Assembly (NCBI GenBank): GCA_023105745.1
Contig: JALGQZ010000008.1
Coordinates: 45,691,618-45,755,617, forward strand
From: Austropuccinia psidii
Taxonomy: Eukaryota; Basidiomycota; Pucciniomycetes; Pucciniales; Sphaerophragmiaceae
DNA length: 64,000 nucleotides
Direction of reading: 5' to 3'
The notes below the pieces were generated by a model. That model ran no database searches. It was not told the DNA's origin and worked only from the letters and a program-made list of their open reading frames with translations. Below, piece after piece: positions 49,661 through 60,849 of this stretch; position 1 is the stretch's first letter, and each line of letters starts with the position of its first letter. A program made the translations under genes and the position numbers.

Positions 49661-51466
49661 ATTGGGCTTGAATTATTCCCTTGGTTTATCTTTATTGATA
49701 AATGGTTTATTTAGATTTTTGATATCCAATTATTTCCAAGTTCTACAAATCTTAGTTCTTGTCACTATATCTTCTAGTGCATTGATATACTCTTCTGTGG
49801 AGCATGGCTCTATACACCTGCTTCTCAGGGCGTGTTCCAATTCCCCTCCACATTTCCTAAGTATCTTCATGTGCACCATTTTTTGTGACATTTATGGGTA
49901 CAATGCATTTAATATTTCAGCTTTTTTTAAGAACCAATTCAAATTTCTATCCTTATCTGGGTCAAAGAAGGAAATTTCAAATGAATTTTCTATTCTGTAC
50001 CTCCAGGCATCATTTGCCCACTTGGTGATTATTTCATTTTTCCACCAATACAAGGTATTTTTACAATTGGTTTTTCTTATGCAATAATACCATCTTTTTA
50101 CAGATTTCTCAAATAATGAATTTAATCTTTCAGTGATTAATTGATCTGGTATGTCATAATCTTCTTGTAATATATCAATTGTTTCAATGAATGACATATG
50201 GTCATATTCACCTTCACCTGTGAATTTTGGCCATTCTTTTAATTGAGGTGCTTCCTTCATTAGGACTTGATTATTGTCTTGATGACTCAAGTCTGTTCTG
50301 ATTGGATTTGCTATTTCCTCTTTTGGTTTGACAGGACTTCTTATGTGAGAAAATGGGGCTGATAACTTTGGCATATTTAAGTTAGCCTCAGTTATTTTAT
50401 CCATTTTTTCAGTAATAAGTCTTATTTCAGTTTGAATATCATCCTTAAAATTAATTCTTGCTTCATCACTCTTTGCTACATGGTCTAGAAGTAATTTTTG
50501 ATGTGATGAAGTCTTTTCTTCAAATTTTTCAACAGGAAAACCCAATTTGTTTAATTTTTCTTTTAAATTGTAAATTCTCATGTCATAATTGATTGTTAAA
50601 GTTTTTTCTTTAATATGTTTTATGTATTTATACAATTCTTGTTGTCCTTGTATTAATTTTTGCGTATTTTCAATTAAAATTTTTTGGTTTGTTATTTTCA
50701 ACCATAAATTTAATTTTATCAATTTCTTTTTTGTTCTGTACAACAGTTTTTGTTAAAGATGATAAGCTGTTATTTATTTATTGTGAGGATAATAGACTAT
50801 TCTTGATTTCTTTAAGAGGTAAAATAATATTTCTAATTTCATTTAAGGTATTTAAAAAATCAGGAGACAAAGTTATTTCTTTGGGAAATGAGGTTGTCTC
50901 ATTCTTTGTTCCTCTTTGACCTTGAATTTGATTAAGTTTCTGGCCATGTTGAAGAAATTGTCCATGGCATCTGTTGGGATTTTTGGGATCCTATAACTTG
51001 GTGAATTTCCTCCCTCTTTTTGGCATGGTATTCTTTTATCTTCTTGATTTGAGGCTTGGATGGTAGTGGATTCCATCCATTGGCGTATCTCACTATTTCC
51101 TCCTCTTTGAGGAATTTTTTCAAGATATGCCAGGAGTTCATTACTCCTTGGTGGATTTGTGGCAACATTTCCCAATCTTTTTCCTTGTACACTGTGTGAT
51201 ACTGCTTGTACTGGCTCATATAAATGTCTATTTGAGCCTTCTGAATGGTATTTGTCCCTGTTGGAGTTACTCATACTTAATTCCAACTCTGGTTCAGAAA
51301 TCATGGGCATATCTGGGACTTGCCTTTTGAATTTGGCACTTTCTTTTGTGGATTCTGTTCCACTGGGGATTCTTCCCTTTCTTTTCCCTTTTGAGGGATC
51401 AACTCTACTTCTGGGTCCACCTACATCTGATTGGATGGAGTATTGGGATCCTCTTCTAGTAGTCAT
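49661..51466 (-). pseudogene. Gypsy Gag relic
   Basis: Starts at 51,466 (MTTRRGSQYSIQSDVGG). The first segment is basic, Ser/Pro-rich and open to 50,873, but its proper frame changes near 50,950, where another phase gives GTKNETTSFPKE and then NEIRNIILPLKEI. The second open segment (50,743-49,892) has a Lys/Glu-rich coiled-coil-like stretch followed by the capsid-type domain: LKEWPKFTGEGEYDHMSF, RWYYCIRKTNCKNTLYWWK and KWANDAWRYRIENSFE. After the stop at 49,892 the frame continues to the knuckle. The N-terminal style is what suggested a rust fungus. Confidence 0.9.
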
Positions 51467-51818
51467 AATGAAAATTTAAGAAAATAAAAAGATTTCAGAA
51501 CACAAAAAAACTTTTATGGCAATTCAAAAGAGGTAATCCCCTTCAGAGTCCTGGAAAGACTAATTTCTTGGCTTTCTTTTCCTTTTTGACAATTGGTGTT
51601 GGAGAACTTGGACAAGTTTCTTCCACCAATCTTTCAACAGTGGTTTGATCATCCTCTTCTGCATTGTCTGAAAACACTAAAATAACAAATAAATATAATT
51701 CTTTTCTCTAAAAGTGTTATTTTTGATGAGATATGGAAATTTCCACATAAAAATTGCTTTTATATCTTTGAATTAATAAAATGAATAAAAGGAATGATGA
51801 AAAAGACATAAGCTTTTA

Positions 51819-52855
51819 GTAAAAACACATAAGGCCTTATGTGTTTTTACCATGAAATTTTGTGTTTTTACCAATTTATGGCCAAAACACATAAGTAACT
51901 TATTTTTTTAATGAAAATTGCTCGGGCTCAGTTTTGAGAATTTCTATATTTTTTGCCATATTTTTTCTGACATGGGATGCAAATTTCCCCAATTTTTTCC
52001 AAAATATTTTTGCCCAATTTCTCCATTTTGGCCAATTTGGCAAAATGGCCTATTTTTTCAAAAAAATTAATTAAATATGTTCCCACTTATGAATCTCCAT
52101 AATTTCTATTTTAAAAAAAGGGAAAAATCTTGAGAATAAAAAACCAGAAGCCCAACATTTTGGGATTTTTTTTTGAGGACATTTGCAGGCCCAAATAGTC
52201 CTTGTTTCTTTACATTTTTTTGTTCATGTTTTTATTTAACTTGGAAATGCCATTTATGACATAAATTGAATCCAAAATGTAATTTATGATGAGTGGAAGT
52301 TAAAGTTCAATTTTTGGCATTAACAGTGCAATTTATGAAATCCAAAGTGCCATAAATGGCATCAAGAATGACATACAGATGCCATTCATGGCCAGAAAAT
52401 TGGCCTAAATGGCATTACAACAATTCCATAAATTGAATTTAATGACCTTCACAATGCCATAAATGGCCTCAACAATTGCATGAACGGCCTTAACATTGGC
52501 CTCAACATTGGCCTTAAAAATGCCATTTGTGGCATTAACAATTCCATTTATTGCATTGATAATGCCATTAATGTCATTTATGCAATACCATTAATGGCAT
52601 TATTAATGTCATTTATGCAATACCATTAATGGCATTATTAATGGCATCAGAAATAGTGCATTGATAATGTCATTAATGGCGTTGTTGATTCCATAAATGG
52701 CATTAATGGCATCAGAAATAGTGCATTGATAATGTCATTAATGGCATTGTTGATGCCATAAATGACATTAATGGCATCAGAACTGCCATAAATAGCCATA
52801 TTTAATTTAAAAGCCACCCCGTACATGTTTTTACCATTAAGTTATGTGTTTTTAC
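51819..52855. mobile_element. Candidate terminal-inverted-repeat element in the Gypsy leader
   Basis: The left end GTAAAAACACATAA (51,819-51,832) is inverted at the right end TTATGTGTTTTTAC (52,842-52,855), each with a second decayed copy just inside. The left end is also half of a perfect 32-nt palindrome (51,819-51,850). The segment lies between the primer site and gag. A length of about 1.04 kb without coding potential would fit a MITE-like insertion, but no convincing target duplication was found. It could instead be a native part of the leader. Confidence 0.45.
52240..52800. repeat. Imperfect ATGGCATTAATG-type repeat cluster
   Basis: Dozens of variants of GCCATTAATG / CATTTATGGC, themselves near-palindromic, fill about 560 bp. 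Longer direct duplications are embedded: a 35-bp unit beginning ATGTCATTTATGCAATACCA at about 52,571 and 52,606, and a 64-bp unit beginning GGCATCAGAAATAGTGCATT at about 52,645 and 52,709. It lies in the untranslated leader of the Gypsy element, inside the candidate inverted-repeat element. Confidence 0.85.
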
Positions 52856-53191
52856 CAATACCCTTTTATTATTTTAATTTTCAATTTGTTTTATTTTTAG
52901 TTTTAAAGGATAAAATCAAATCAGGATTATTCTCTTGATATTGATTGATAATATAAATTTATTTTTAATTTATAAGTATCTTTCTTAATCACTATAGTCA
53001 CTCAAGGAAAGCTTTTTCAAGTCTGAGAATGTGAAAAAATGATGTATAAGACAGCACAATTGCTTTTCAAATTCCTCAATAGCTCCTAAAAGCAATAAAT
53101 ATAAAATTATTATATAATTTTATGATTATAAATTTAATGTATTATTGGATAAACCCAATTTTAATCATTTTTTAAAGGTTTTTAAGTAAAT

Positions 53192-53211
53192 ATCATGGCC
53201 AGGCCCCCAAA
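53192..53211 (-). other. Candidate primer-binding site of the Gypsy element
   Basis: On minus, the 5' LTR ends ...CAAACCTTACA and is followed by TTTGGGGGCCTGGCCATGAT. The position fits a primer site and TGG is present two bases in, but the sequence is not one I can match to a particular tRNA 3' end. Confidence 0.5.
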
Positions 53212-55122
53212 TGTAAGGTTTGGCTATGAAACAATAAGTAAATATTACAAATATTTCACTTATTGTACTATAAATTTCCTTATTAATTCAATAAATAAAA
53301 TAAAGAATAATTATAATTATGGCATTAAATTTTTATATTATTGATAAAATATAATAATATAATATAATAAAAAATCAATATATTAATATATAATAACTGA
53401 TATATTTAAAGCTCTTTATTATGTTACCAACAAATAATAAAGGCATAAATTTTTTTTCTAATAATAAAAACCAATTAATAACAATAATATTATCAATATT
53501 AATGTTATATATTGATATAAATACTATTTATATTAATAAATGAATTATTAAAAGTAATAATAGAGAGAAATTATTATAAAATAAGAAAATAATCTACTTT
53601 TAACACTTAATATAATGATTTTGAAAAATTTACAGCAAAAAATTTAAATACAACTTATTTAAACTGTATTTACAAATAAAAATAAAAGAAATTACAAATA
53701 TTCTTGATTTTAAATGGAAATTAAATTTTTAAAAGAATTCTAACAAAAACAGTTGGAAAATTGGAGTAATCATGTCAAGATTGATGATTATAATAAATAT
53801 TATCTTTGGTTCTTGTTAATATAATAAATATTTTACCTTTTGGTTTCATTGTTTTAATGTTTTTGATGCATCTGAGGGGAAAATAGAGTAAAAAGAGCTC
53901 TATTTATAGTAAATTCCTCCCTTCTAGAGTCCAAAAGGCTTTGAGTAGACGTGTAATGACGGTATCCACTGGAATTTATCAGTTGGTCAAGGTTTAGTGA
54001 TGATTACATCATAATTAAACCATCTTATCTCATTATTATTCCATTATTTAGAGTTATCACTATAGCTCTAAGTTTGATGACATCATGGGATTGGAAGAAG
54101 CCTAATCTTTGTGGATTTTATTATTATTAATCATAATCTGATAGTATTAACCATATTTATAACTCATATTACTGCTAAACCTAAAATAAGATTACAGTGA
54201 GTGATCATAAATGATCAATTTTAAGCTTAGACTTTGATCATTGATAAACTTTACGCTTTACAGCCTAAAGCAATTCACAGTGTGAATTCTGATATCTTTG
54301 AATTTCCTTATTAAACTTCCAAGATAATTTCATTACCTCATCACCACTCTATTTTTGATGATTTTTCTTGTAACTCATCTTTTCTGTTGAAATTTACTAT
54401 TTTAAACTTCAAACCATGCTTTCAGCGGGTTTTACCTTGAATATTATGATAATAAATACATCATTATTCACTTATGATCTATTAGAACCTGAATATCCAC
54501 TTCATTTTAAGTTTGGACCACTTTCACATCAAAGTGGTCAACAGCTCTAGCAATTGTGTTTAATAAACCCTTAAAAGCTATAACCTTGTTTGTAACTTGT
54601 CAAATAAAGTCCATATCTGTATTTTTAAAGTAATTATGTGCTAATCATTTTTGGTTTAACTCTCTATAATGTATATTTTAGGAGATATTAGAAAAAAACC
54701 ATGAATGTATGCACTGATCATAAAAGTGCATATATTCAGCTTAATTCCTTAAGTATGAACTTTAGAGAAATGACATCAAATTGTTTTATGTGTAATTTTT
54801 CATGGGTAATCAAATGGTGAAATTTATTTTACATTTTGTTTCATTTTTTTTCTGAGATAAATAAGAATTTATGTCTTTTTATGGCATTTTTACTTATTAC
54901 TCATTAAGTATTGACTTTACAGATATGCCATAAAAATGATATATGTGTGTTTTATCATGAAGGATCTGAAGGTGTAATTTATTTCAAATTATTATTAATA
55001 ATACTCTAAGTTAATTCAGCATTTATGCCTTTTTATGGTATTTTTACTTCTTTAAAAGAATAATTATTGTAAAGTTTTCTTGTGACCTTTTTGGATATGG
55101 GGTCATATCTCAAAGGCTCACA
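53212..55122 (-). repeat. Gypsy 5' LTR
   Basis: 1,911 bp, TGTAAGGTTTGGCTATG... to ...ATCTCAAAGGCTCACA, matching the 3' LTR. Near the left end (the U5 end in coding sense) it has a 9-bp inverted repeat ACAATAAGT...ACTTATTGT with a further 7-bp inner pairing. Confidence 0.95.
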
Positions 55123-55549
55123 ATATTTGATAAAGTTTGATTATAATATGACCTCAAAAATCCCAGTAGGATATTAATATTTATAATCCTCTTTGAATTT
55201 TTGTAATTTAATGTTTCTTTTAATTATTATGAAATACCTTTTTAAAACATGCAGATTTAAATTTTCTCTTCCTTTTGAAATTTCTTGAATTTATTGAATT
55301 TAAAAGAAATCATAAAATCTTGTTCAAATTTAATATCTTAAGAGCATAATAGTATTCTCATAAAAGCTGTGGATTGTTAAATTAGTAAAAAAAACTAAGA
55401 AATACGATATGTGATTGATCTTATATATTTCTCAACTGAATTTCTCCATTTTAAAGGATTTTGATTATTTTACTTATGTCAATTAAATTATTATATTATT
55501 CTTTAATATGGTGGCTAAAGACTTAATTTTAAATTTCAAAAAATTAACT

Positions 55550-58500
55550 TTCAAGGTATGGATATGAAACTTTGATGAGAAATAAAGTACTTTTCCTGTC
55601 CTCAAAATTTAAATAAGGTAATAATCAAGCAAAAAAAAGTAATTTTAAAAGTTTCAAAAAAAATGAGAAAATCATCTCTTTCATCCTTGTTAGTATATAA
55701 CAATAATATTAGAAAGAGTTATTGTTTTACTAACAATAAAAATTTATGGAAAGATAGTCTAAAGCAGATATTTATGGCTACAAAAAAAGTTTCTTCTAGA
55801 GAAATTTCAATTTGAATTGATTTAGAAAAGAAAATAAGGAAGTTAATACAAGGAAAGAGTCTATATAACAAATTTTGAAGATAAAAAAAACACAAAAGCC
55901 ACCAGGGTGAATTTGGAAACAAAGTGACAAAGCTAACAATAATACAAGATTCTTTAATTGACTTCTGGGGTGGTTCAAGGGTAAGAATTATTATGAAGAG
56001 TCAAAAAATATGATCATGATATTTTTTTCACTTGGTTATAATTCTTGATATGGTTTATTAATGCTGGTTGGAATATTTTTATTGATTTTTTTAAATTTTT
56101 TTAAGCTCATTATAAAAGGGAAAGATGGGGCAAAGAAGACATTCATTTGTAGCCACCAATTTTCTTCCTCAAAAATTGAAATTTATTCTAATAATTAGCA
56201 AGAAAGCTACTGAAAAAAGGAAATATGATTTTGGAATGATTGAATCTTGGTTTGGACCAAAAAGGGCTTCTTTGAGCCATTTTAATCCTGTAAAACATCC
56301 ATTACTATATTAATAGTTAATTTTCACCCTCCAGAATATGTTAGAATGTGTCTAAGAAACCTTAAAAACAGTCAGTTCTATTTGGTGAGCTTTATGCTAA
56401 CTTAGGGGCTGTTTTAACCTCTTGGAAAGATCTCCAACTGTCCTTTTTGGTATCAAATCCTTATCAGAAATCAAGTCACAGACCCTGGGATCCAATACCT
56501 GGCTAAAATTAATAAAGGTTTGTGTTGATCTTGAAATACCATTCCTGTCAGAAAGGAATTTGGGGGGTTCTGGTTTCCTTAGAGCCCAGATTCCTTTCCC
56601 CCAAAATTGAATATTTCCAATTTATTTTTTCTTTAATTCCTCATAATGCATTATGCTTAAATCATTTTAATGTGTAATAAAATTAAAAAATTACAGTTCT
56701 GAACTGTAAATATCAATTTCTCACCGGTAAATTTAAGCTCACTTGTGTAATATATGTGCACATTTTGACATTTTGATTGAAGATACTTCAATTATGTCAG
56801 GTTGGGTCTATCATAAAGCAATAATAAAATTATTTCAAGCTTTAACTAAAGCTTTGACACAGATAAACAGTAATAGAAAAAATTTATTCAAGTATTCAGG
56901 GATTTACTTTGAAGAAATGATGGTGGTGAGCACTACTGAAAGCCCCGGGTGCAGTAATTATCAATTTATGCACTATAATGAGTACTACAATAAGTAATAT
57001 GAAAGAATACCTGTTTCTTTTCCAATAGTATAGATTTTTGTAAAAATTTGTACTACATAGGAATTTGAGAGTAGGATGGAGGAAGGTCCTTTTTTATCCT
57101 GGAAGGGGGTGGAAGGACCATTAATCCTTACCACTTAGTGTGAGTGAAAAAAATTCACTCAAGAGGCTGGGATTGTGGTTTCTACATTCCTTTGAAGCCT
57201 TTATTGGGTTCAGATATGGCTATGAAACCACATCTGGGCAGTTTTCCCTAACAGTGGGTGAAAGGTTTCATCTGGGTACCTCACAGCCCTCTTATGATGT
57301 GTATGGCATGTAAAATGCTGCACAGATCCTGTATGAGAGCTCCATAGAAGCCAAAATATGGTTTATACAATGATAAGAAAAGCTCTTTAGTAGAATTGAC
57401 ACATTATATTCAAGAGTATGGGATATTATCCCACAGTATTGGTTTTTTGGCAATACTGTGGGATTTTGACCTTAAAACTGCTACAAAATTGTCAGTTATG
57501 AAGATAGAGAGCCAAAATTGGGTTAATTTTGTAGAAATTAATTATTTATACACAATGTTAATTTATTTGGTAGGGGTAAAACTAAATATGTCAAATTGAT
57601 ACCACTTTTAAATTCTATTCTTCAGATATGCATTTTTCTTGAATCCTGTGTTGAGCTATTTTGCTTAATAAATTTTGAGTAAGGTGAGATAATAGGGTAA
57701 GTATGATACCATCAGGAATATCTAATCTTTATATTCTCAAAAAGACCCCATTCTAAGTATCTCACACTAAAAATGTGGAAGCTAGAGGAGAGGTGAATAT
57801 TTCCTTTACCCTCAGTTGGTCTTTATTTGACCATAACTTCTGTAGCTTTGGTGCTAGCTCAATTTTGTTAGTACTATTAGATAGCACTAATTAAGATATT
57901 AATTTTAAATAAACATTTTTGGGGGTTAGTGCACTTTTCCTGTATTTTGAACAGGAGGTGAAAATTAAGGTTTTTGCTCAGTTGTTGCTTTGAGCTGGAA
58001 GAAATCTGCTATTCTTTGTACTATATTTATGGTAGTTGTATATTTGGAAAGAGGTGTTTTTGATTCTTCTTTTAAGTGCCATTGTGAGAAATTTTGGCTC
58101 AGGTAATTTTTTACTGACTATTACTCTACCATTGGTTTTATGGTATTTTGGCTGTCATGATTGTGTTCTGGTCTTGAGTCATAGGCTGACGAATTCCCCA
58201 TAGCTTCTAAACTATAAACTGAACCTCAACTTTTACACAAAAAATTTATAGCTTACATCAAATTTTGTTCTATTTGAGTAAAGGTTGTGAGTATTTTCAG
58301 ATTTTTATGCAGGAAATAATCAAAATGGAATTTAAGCTTATTTAGAGTTGAGTTACAAAAATTCACTCAGAGGTGACCCCACCTGGAACTTAATTAGGAA
58401 TCCAATTATGAAGTGATTATCATATTTTTATAATTTAAAGAAAAATTTATAATAATTTTTATTAAATTTCATTTCAAAAATTGTTTTTACTCAATTATTT

Positions 58501-58681
58501 CAAGTAAAAACTTTTTTTTTATCTTATTTTTTTTGAATTTTAAATTTATATGAATTTACCATTGAAATTAAATTAGAAAATTTATTTTTATATTTAAAAA
58601 TAGTTATCTAATTTTGAATCATAAATTTTATTTCATTTTTTGTGGTATTTTACATAAATAAAAATACCTTTAAGGCTCACA
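55550..58681 (-). mobile_element. Solo LTR, type B copy 3, carrying a nested LTR
   Basis: The ends are decayed TGTAAGG (TTCAAGGTATGGATATG) and intact TTAAGGCTCACA, with a perfect TAACT duplication (55,545-55,549 and 58,682-58,686). It is 3.13 kb long only because a 1.4-kb LTR of another family sits at 56,795-58,191; without it the length is 1.74 kb, as in the other type B copies. It shares the GGGGCAAAGAAGACATTC block (about 56,127) and the CCCCCAAAA block (about 56,597). Frames at 55,719-56,610 are LTR-internal. Confidence 0.9.
56795..58191. mobile_element. Solo LTR, TGTCAG/CTGACA family copy 1 (nested)
   Basis: About 1.40 kb from TGTCAGGTTGGG to AGGCTGACG, inserted in the type B LTR where other copies read ACTTCAATTCCTCAT; the flanks are AATTA (56,790-56,794) and AATTC (58,192-58,196). 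It aligns with 59,477-60,844, for example the block CTACTGAAAGCCC near 56,930 and 59,600 and GGGACATTATCCCACAGTAT-type sequence near 57,420 and 60,100. The frames at 56,743-56,997 and 57,396-57,599 are not supported as genes. Confidence 0.87.
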
Positions 58682-58686
58682 TAACT

Positions 58687-59471
58687 TTATATGAATTTAA
58701 GTGATAGCTTATGATAAGATATAAATTTTCAAACATCAAATCATTATAGTAATCTATAGGCTTAATCATCTTAGTTATTTTCAAAAACAGTGATAAATTA
58801 ATTAAATGTATAATTGACAATGAAAGATTTACTCTTATTGAAGTATTGATATCCAATCTTATGAGAATATCTTTTATTAAGAGATAATAATATTCATATT
58901 TCTACAATGAACTCTTGTATATATCATAATATTTGAATCAAATAAGCTTATTCATAGCTCTTTATGTTATTTTATTAGTCAAATACCCTTTTTTGTAAAG
59001 ATACTATGATTGAGTACACAGAGTAATCCAAATTTAAAATCAAAAAATTCAAAAAATAAACTCTGAGATCTATAATAAAATATTCAATAATCACTTAAAT
59101 TGAAAATTATTATGGATTCCAATTCTTTAGTAGGAGAGTGAAGTGATAAATCTCTTTCTGAGAATGATTTGGATACACCTCATCTTCTTCAAAATTTAAT
59201 CATAACCAAGGGATATCATTGGAATTTCCTTTCTTGTATTAAATTTCAGCTTTTGCAATACCTTTATATATTATTTCATTAAATTTCCCTTCCTGAAGAA
59301 AATTTTAAAAGTTTAAAAACTTGATTATTCCAGTTTTCTTAGTTATTGAGAGACAAAACTCATATTTTATTGTGTTATTTAGAATATTCTTAATTCTGAT
59401 GTTTTTATTTATTGTTTAAGACTGGCTTTCTGCATCTAAATTTATTCTTCCAATTGGATAATACTATTATA
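58687..59471. other. AT-rich intergenic DNA, no gene seen
   Basis: A spacer between two LTRs. No open frame or repeat end is recognised. Confidence 0.55.
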
Positions 59472-59476
59472 GTATC

Positions 59477-60844
59477 TGTCAGGATGACTCTATGTAGAAG
59501 CTCTTTACCACTGGTACTTTTCTTTTGGCACATAAAAAAAGGTTTCTAATCCACACTTAAGGGCCTTACTATAGGAGAATAGTTGTGGTGAGAGCTACTG
59601 AAAGCCCTAGATGCAGTAATTGCTAATTGACTTGATATAATAAGTACCACAATAACTAAAACTATAATTATACCTGGTTCTTCTCAAATAGTATAATTCC
59701 TTTAAGGAAATCTTACTACATAGTAATGTAAGAGCTGGATAAGGATGCCTCTTTGGTGCAGAGGAAAGTCCCTTTCATCCTGAAACAGATGTATAGGGGC
59801 CATTTGCACCCTGGAACATAGAAGAAGTTAAACTTTTCACTATAGAGGGTGGTATTGTGGTTTAAACATCCCTTTATTACCTTTATTGGGCTTCAATGTG
59901 GTTTTTAAACCACTTTTGTCCATCTTTTCCCAATACAGGATGATAATTTTCATCAGGGGACCTTACATACATGTTCTGACAGGTAAGGTGCATATAATTC
60001 TGTACATAATGTGTCAGTGGACCCCATATTATTAAAATATTATTTATTAATGGGAAAACATTCTTTTCAATGGCCTTGGAACCCCCAATTTATAGGATGG
60101 GACATTATCCCACAGTATTGTGTTTCTGCCCATATGCTGGGATTTTGACCTTAAACCAACTATAGATTAGTCAGAGATAGAGAGTTAGAAATTGATTCAA
60201 TTTATATCCCTTTATTATTTATTCACAATGGCTAATAATTTGGTATACTTGGTATTAAGTATGACAAAGCTATACATGTTTTAAATTCCATTATTGGAGT
60301 TTATATTTTTGATTAATCCTGTATTGAGTTATTATACTTGATTCATTTTTCTCTAAAAGTGATACAGGATTATGGAGAGTACCATTAGAACACTCATTTT
60401 CTTTTCTTTATTAAAGAGACACCAATTCAGGTATCTCTCACTAAAATGGTGGAAGTTAGATGGGAGGTTAATATTTTGTTCACCCTTATTTGGCCTATAG
60501 TTATATCTAGATTTATTTTTCATGCATCATTGGATAGCCCTCATTTAGAGATTCAATTTTAGAATCCATCTGATGGGGTCCTTCCACTTCCTCAAGATAT
60601 TATATAAAAGGTGATAATTAAGCTTTAAAACAAGTTCTGGCTTTGAGCTAGAATAAATTTTCTATTCTTTGTCCTATGGTTATGGGAGTCATATCTTTGG
60701 AATGAGGTTAATTTCCTTTTCCTTTTTAGCTCTAATATGAGATAATTTATCTCAGATCATTTCTTAGCAGTCATCTTGCTTTACTATTGGTTTATGTTAT
60801 TTTGATTTCATGCTTGTGATCTGGTTTTGAGCTACAGGCTGACA
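59477..60844. mobile_element. Solo LTR, TGTCAG/CTGACA family copy 2
   Basis: About 1.37 kb, TGTCAGGATGACTC... to ...CTACAGGCTGACA, with a perfect GTATC duplication (59,472-59,476 and 60,845-60,849). The terminal inverted repeat TGTCAG/CTGACA is intact. Alignment with copy 1 is continuous. No internal coding region remains nearby. Confidence 0.92.
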
Positions 60845-60849
60845 GTATC

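Larger units (their letters stand above)
43713..55122 (-). mobile_element. Complete but dead Ty3/Gypsy (chromovirus-type) retrotransposon
   Basis: An 11.4-kb element with LTRs of 1,951 and 1,911 bp, an internal region of 7.5 kb, and a perfect 5-bp target duplication ATATT (43,708-43,712 and 55,123-55,127). The order on minus is gag, aspartic protease, RT, RNase H, H2C2 zinc finger, integrase core, chromodomain: the Gypsy order with the C-terminal chromodomain that marks chromoviruses. Stops and at least one net frameshift between RT and RNase H (codon phase changes between 48,140 and 47,838) inactivate it. Its LTRs have the same ends as the solo copies at 6.2, 19.3, 25.4, 37.5, 39.8 and 55.6 kb. 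The long plus-strand frame at 49,287-50,087 is antisense to gag-protease. Confidence 0.97.

Noticed and set aside
49287..50087. A 266-codon open frame on the plus strand
   Set aside because: It lies antisense to the Gypsy gag-protease region and has no domain; its openness follows from the composition of the opposite strand.
50689..51479. Several plus-strand frames of 67-106 codons and a minus frame at 50,932-51,219
   Set aside because: They are shadow frames over Gag; the Gag frame itself explains the coding signal.
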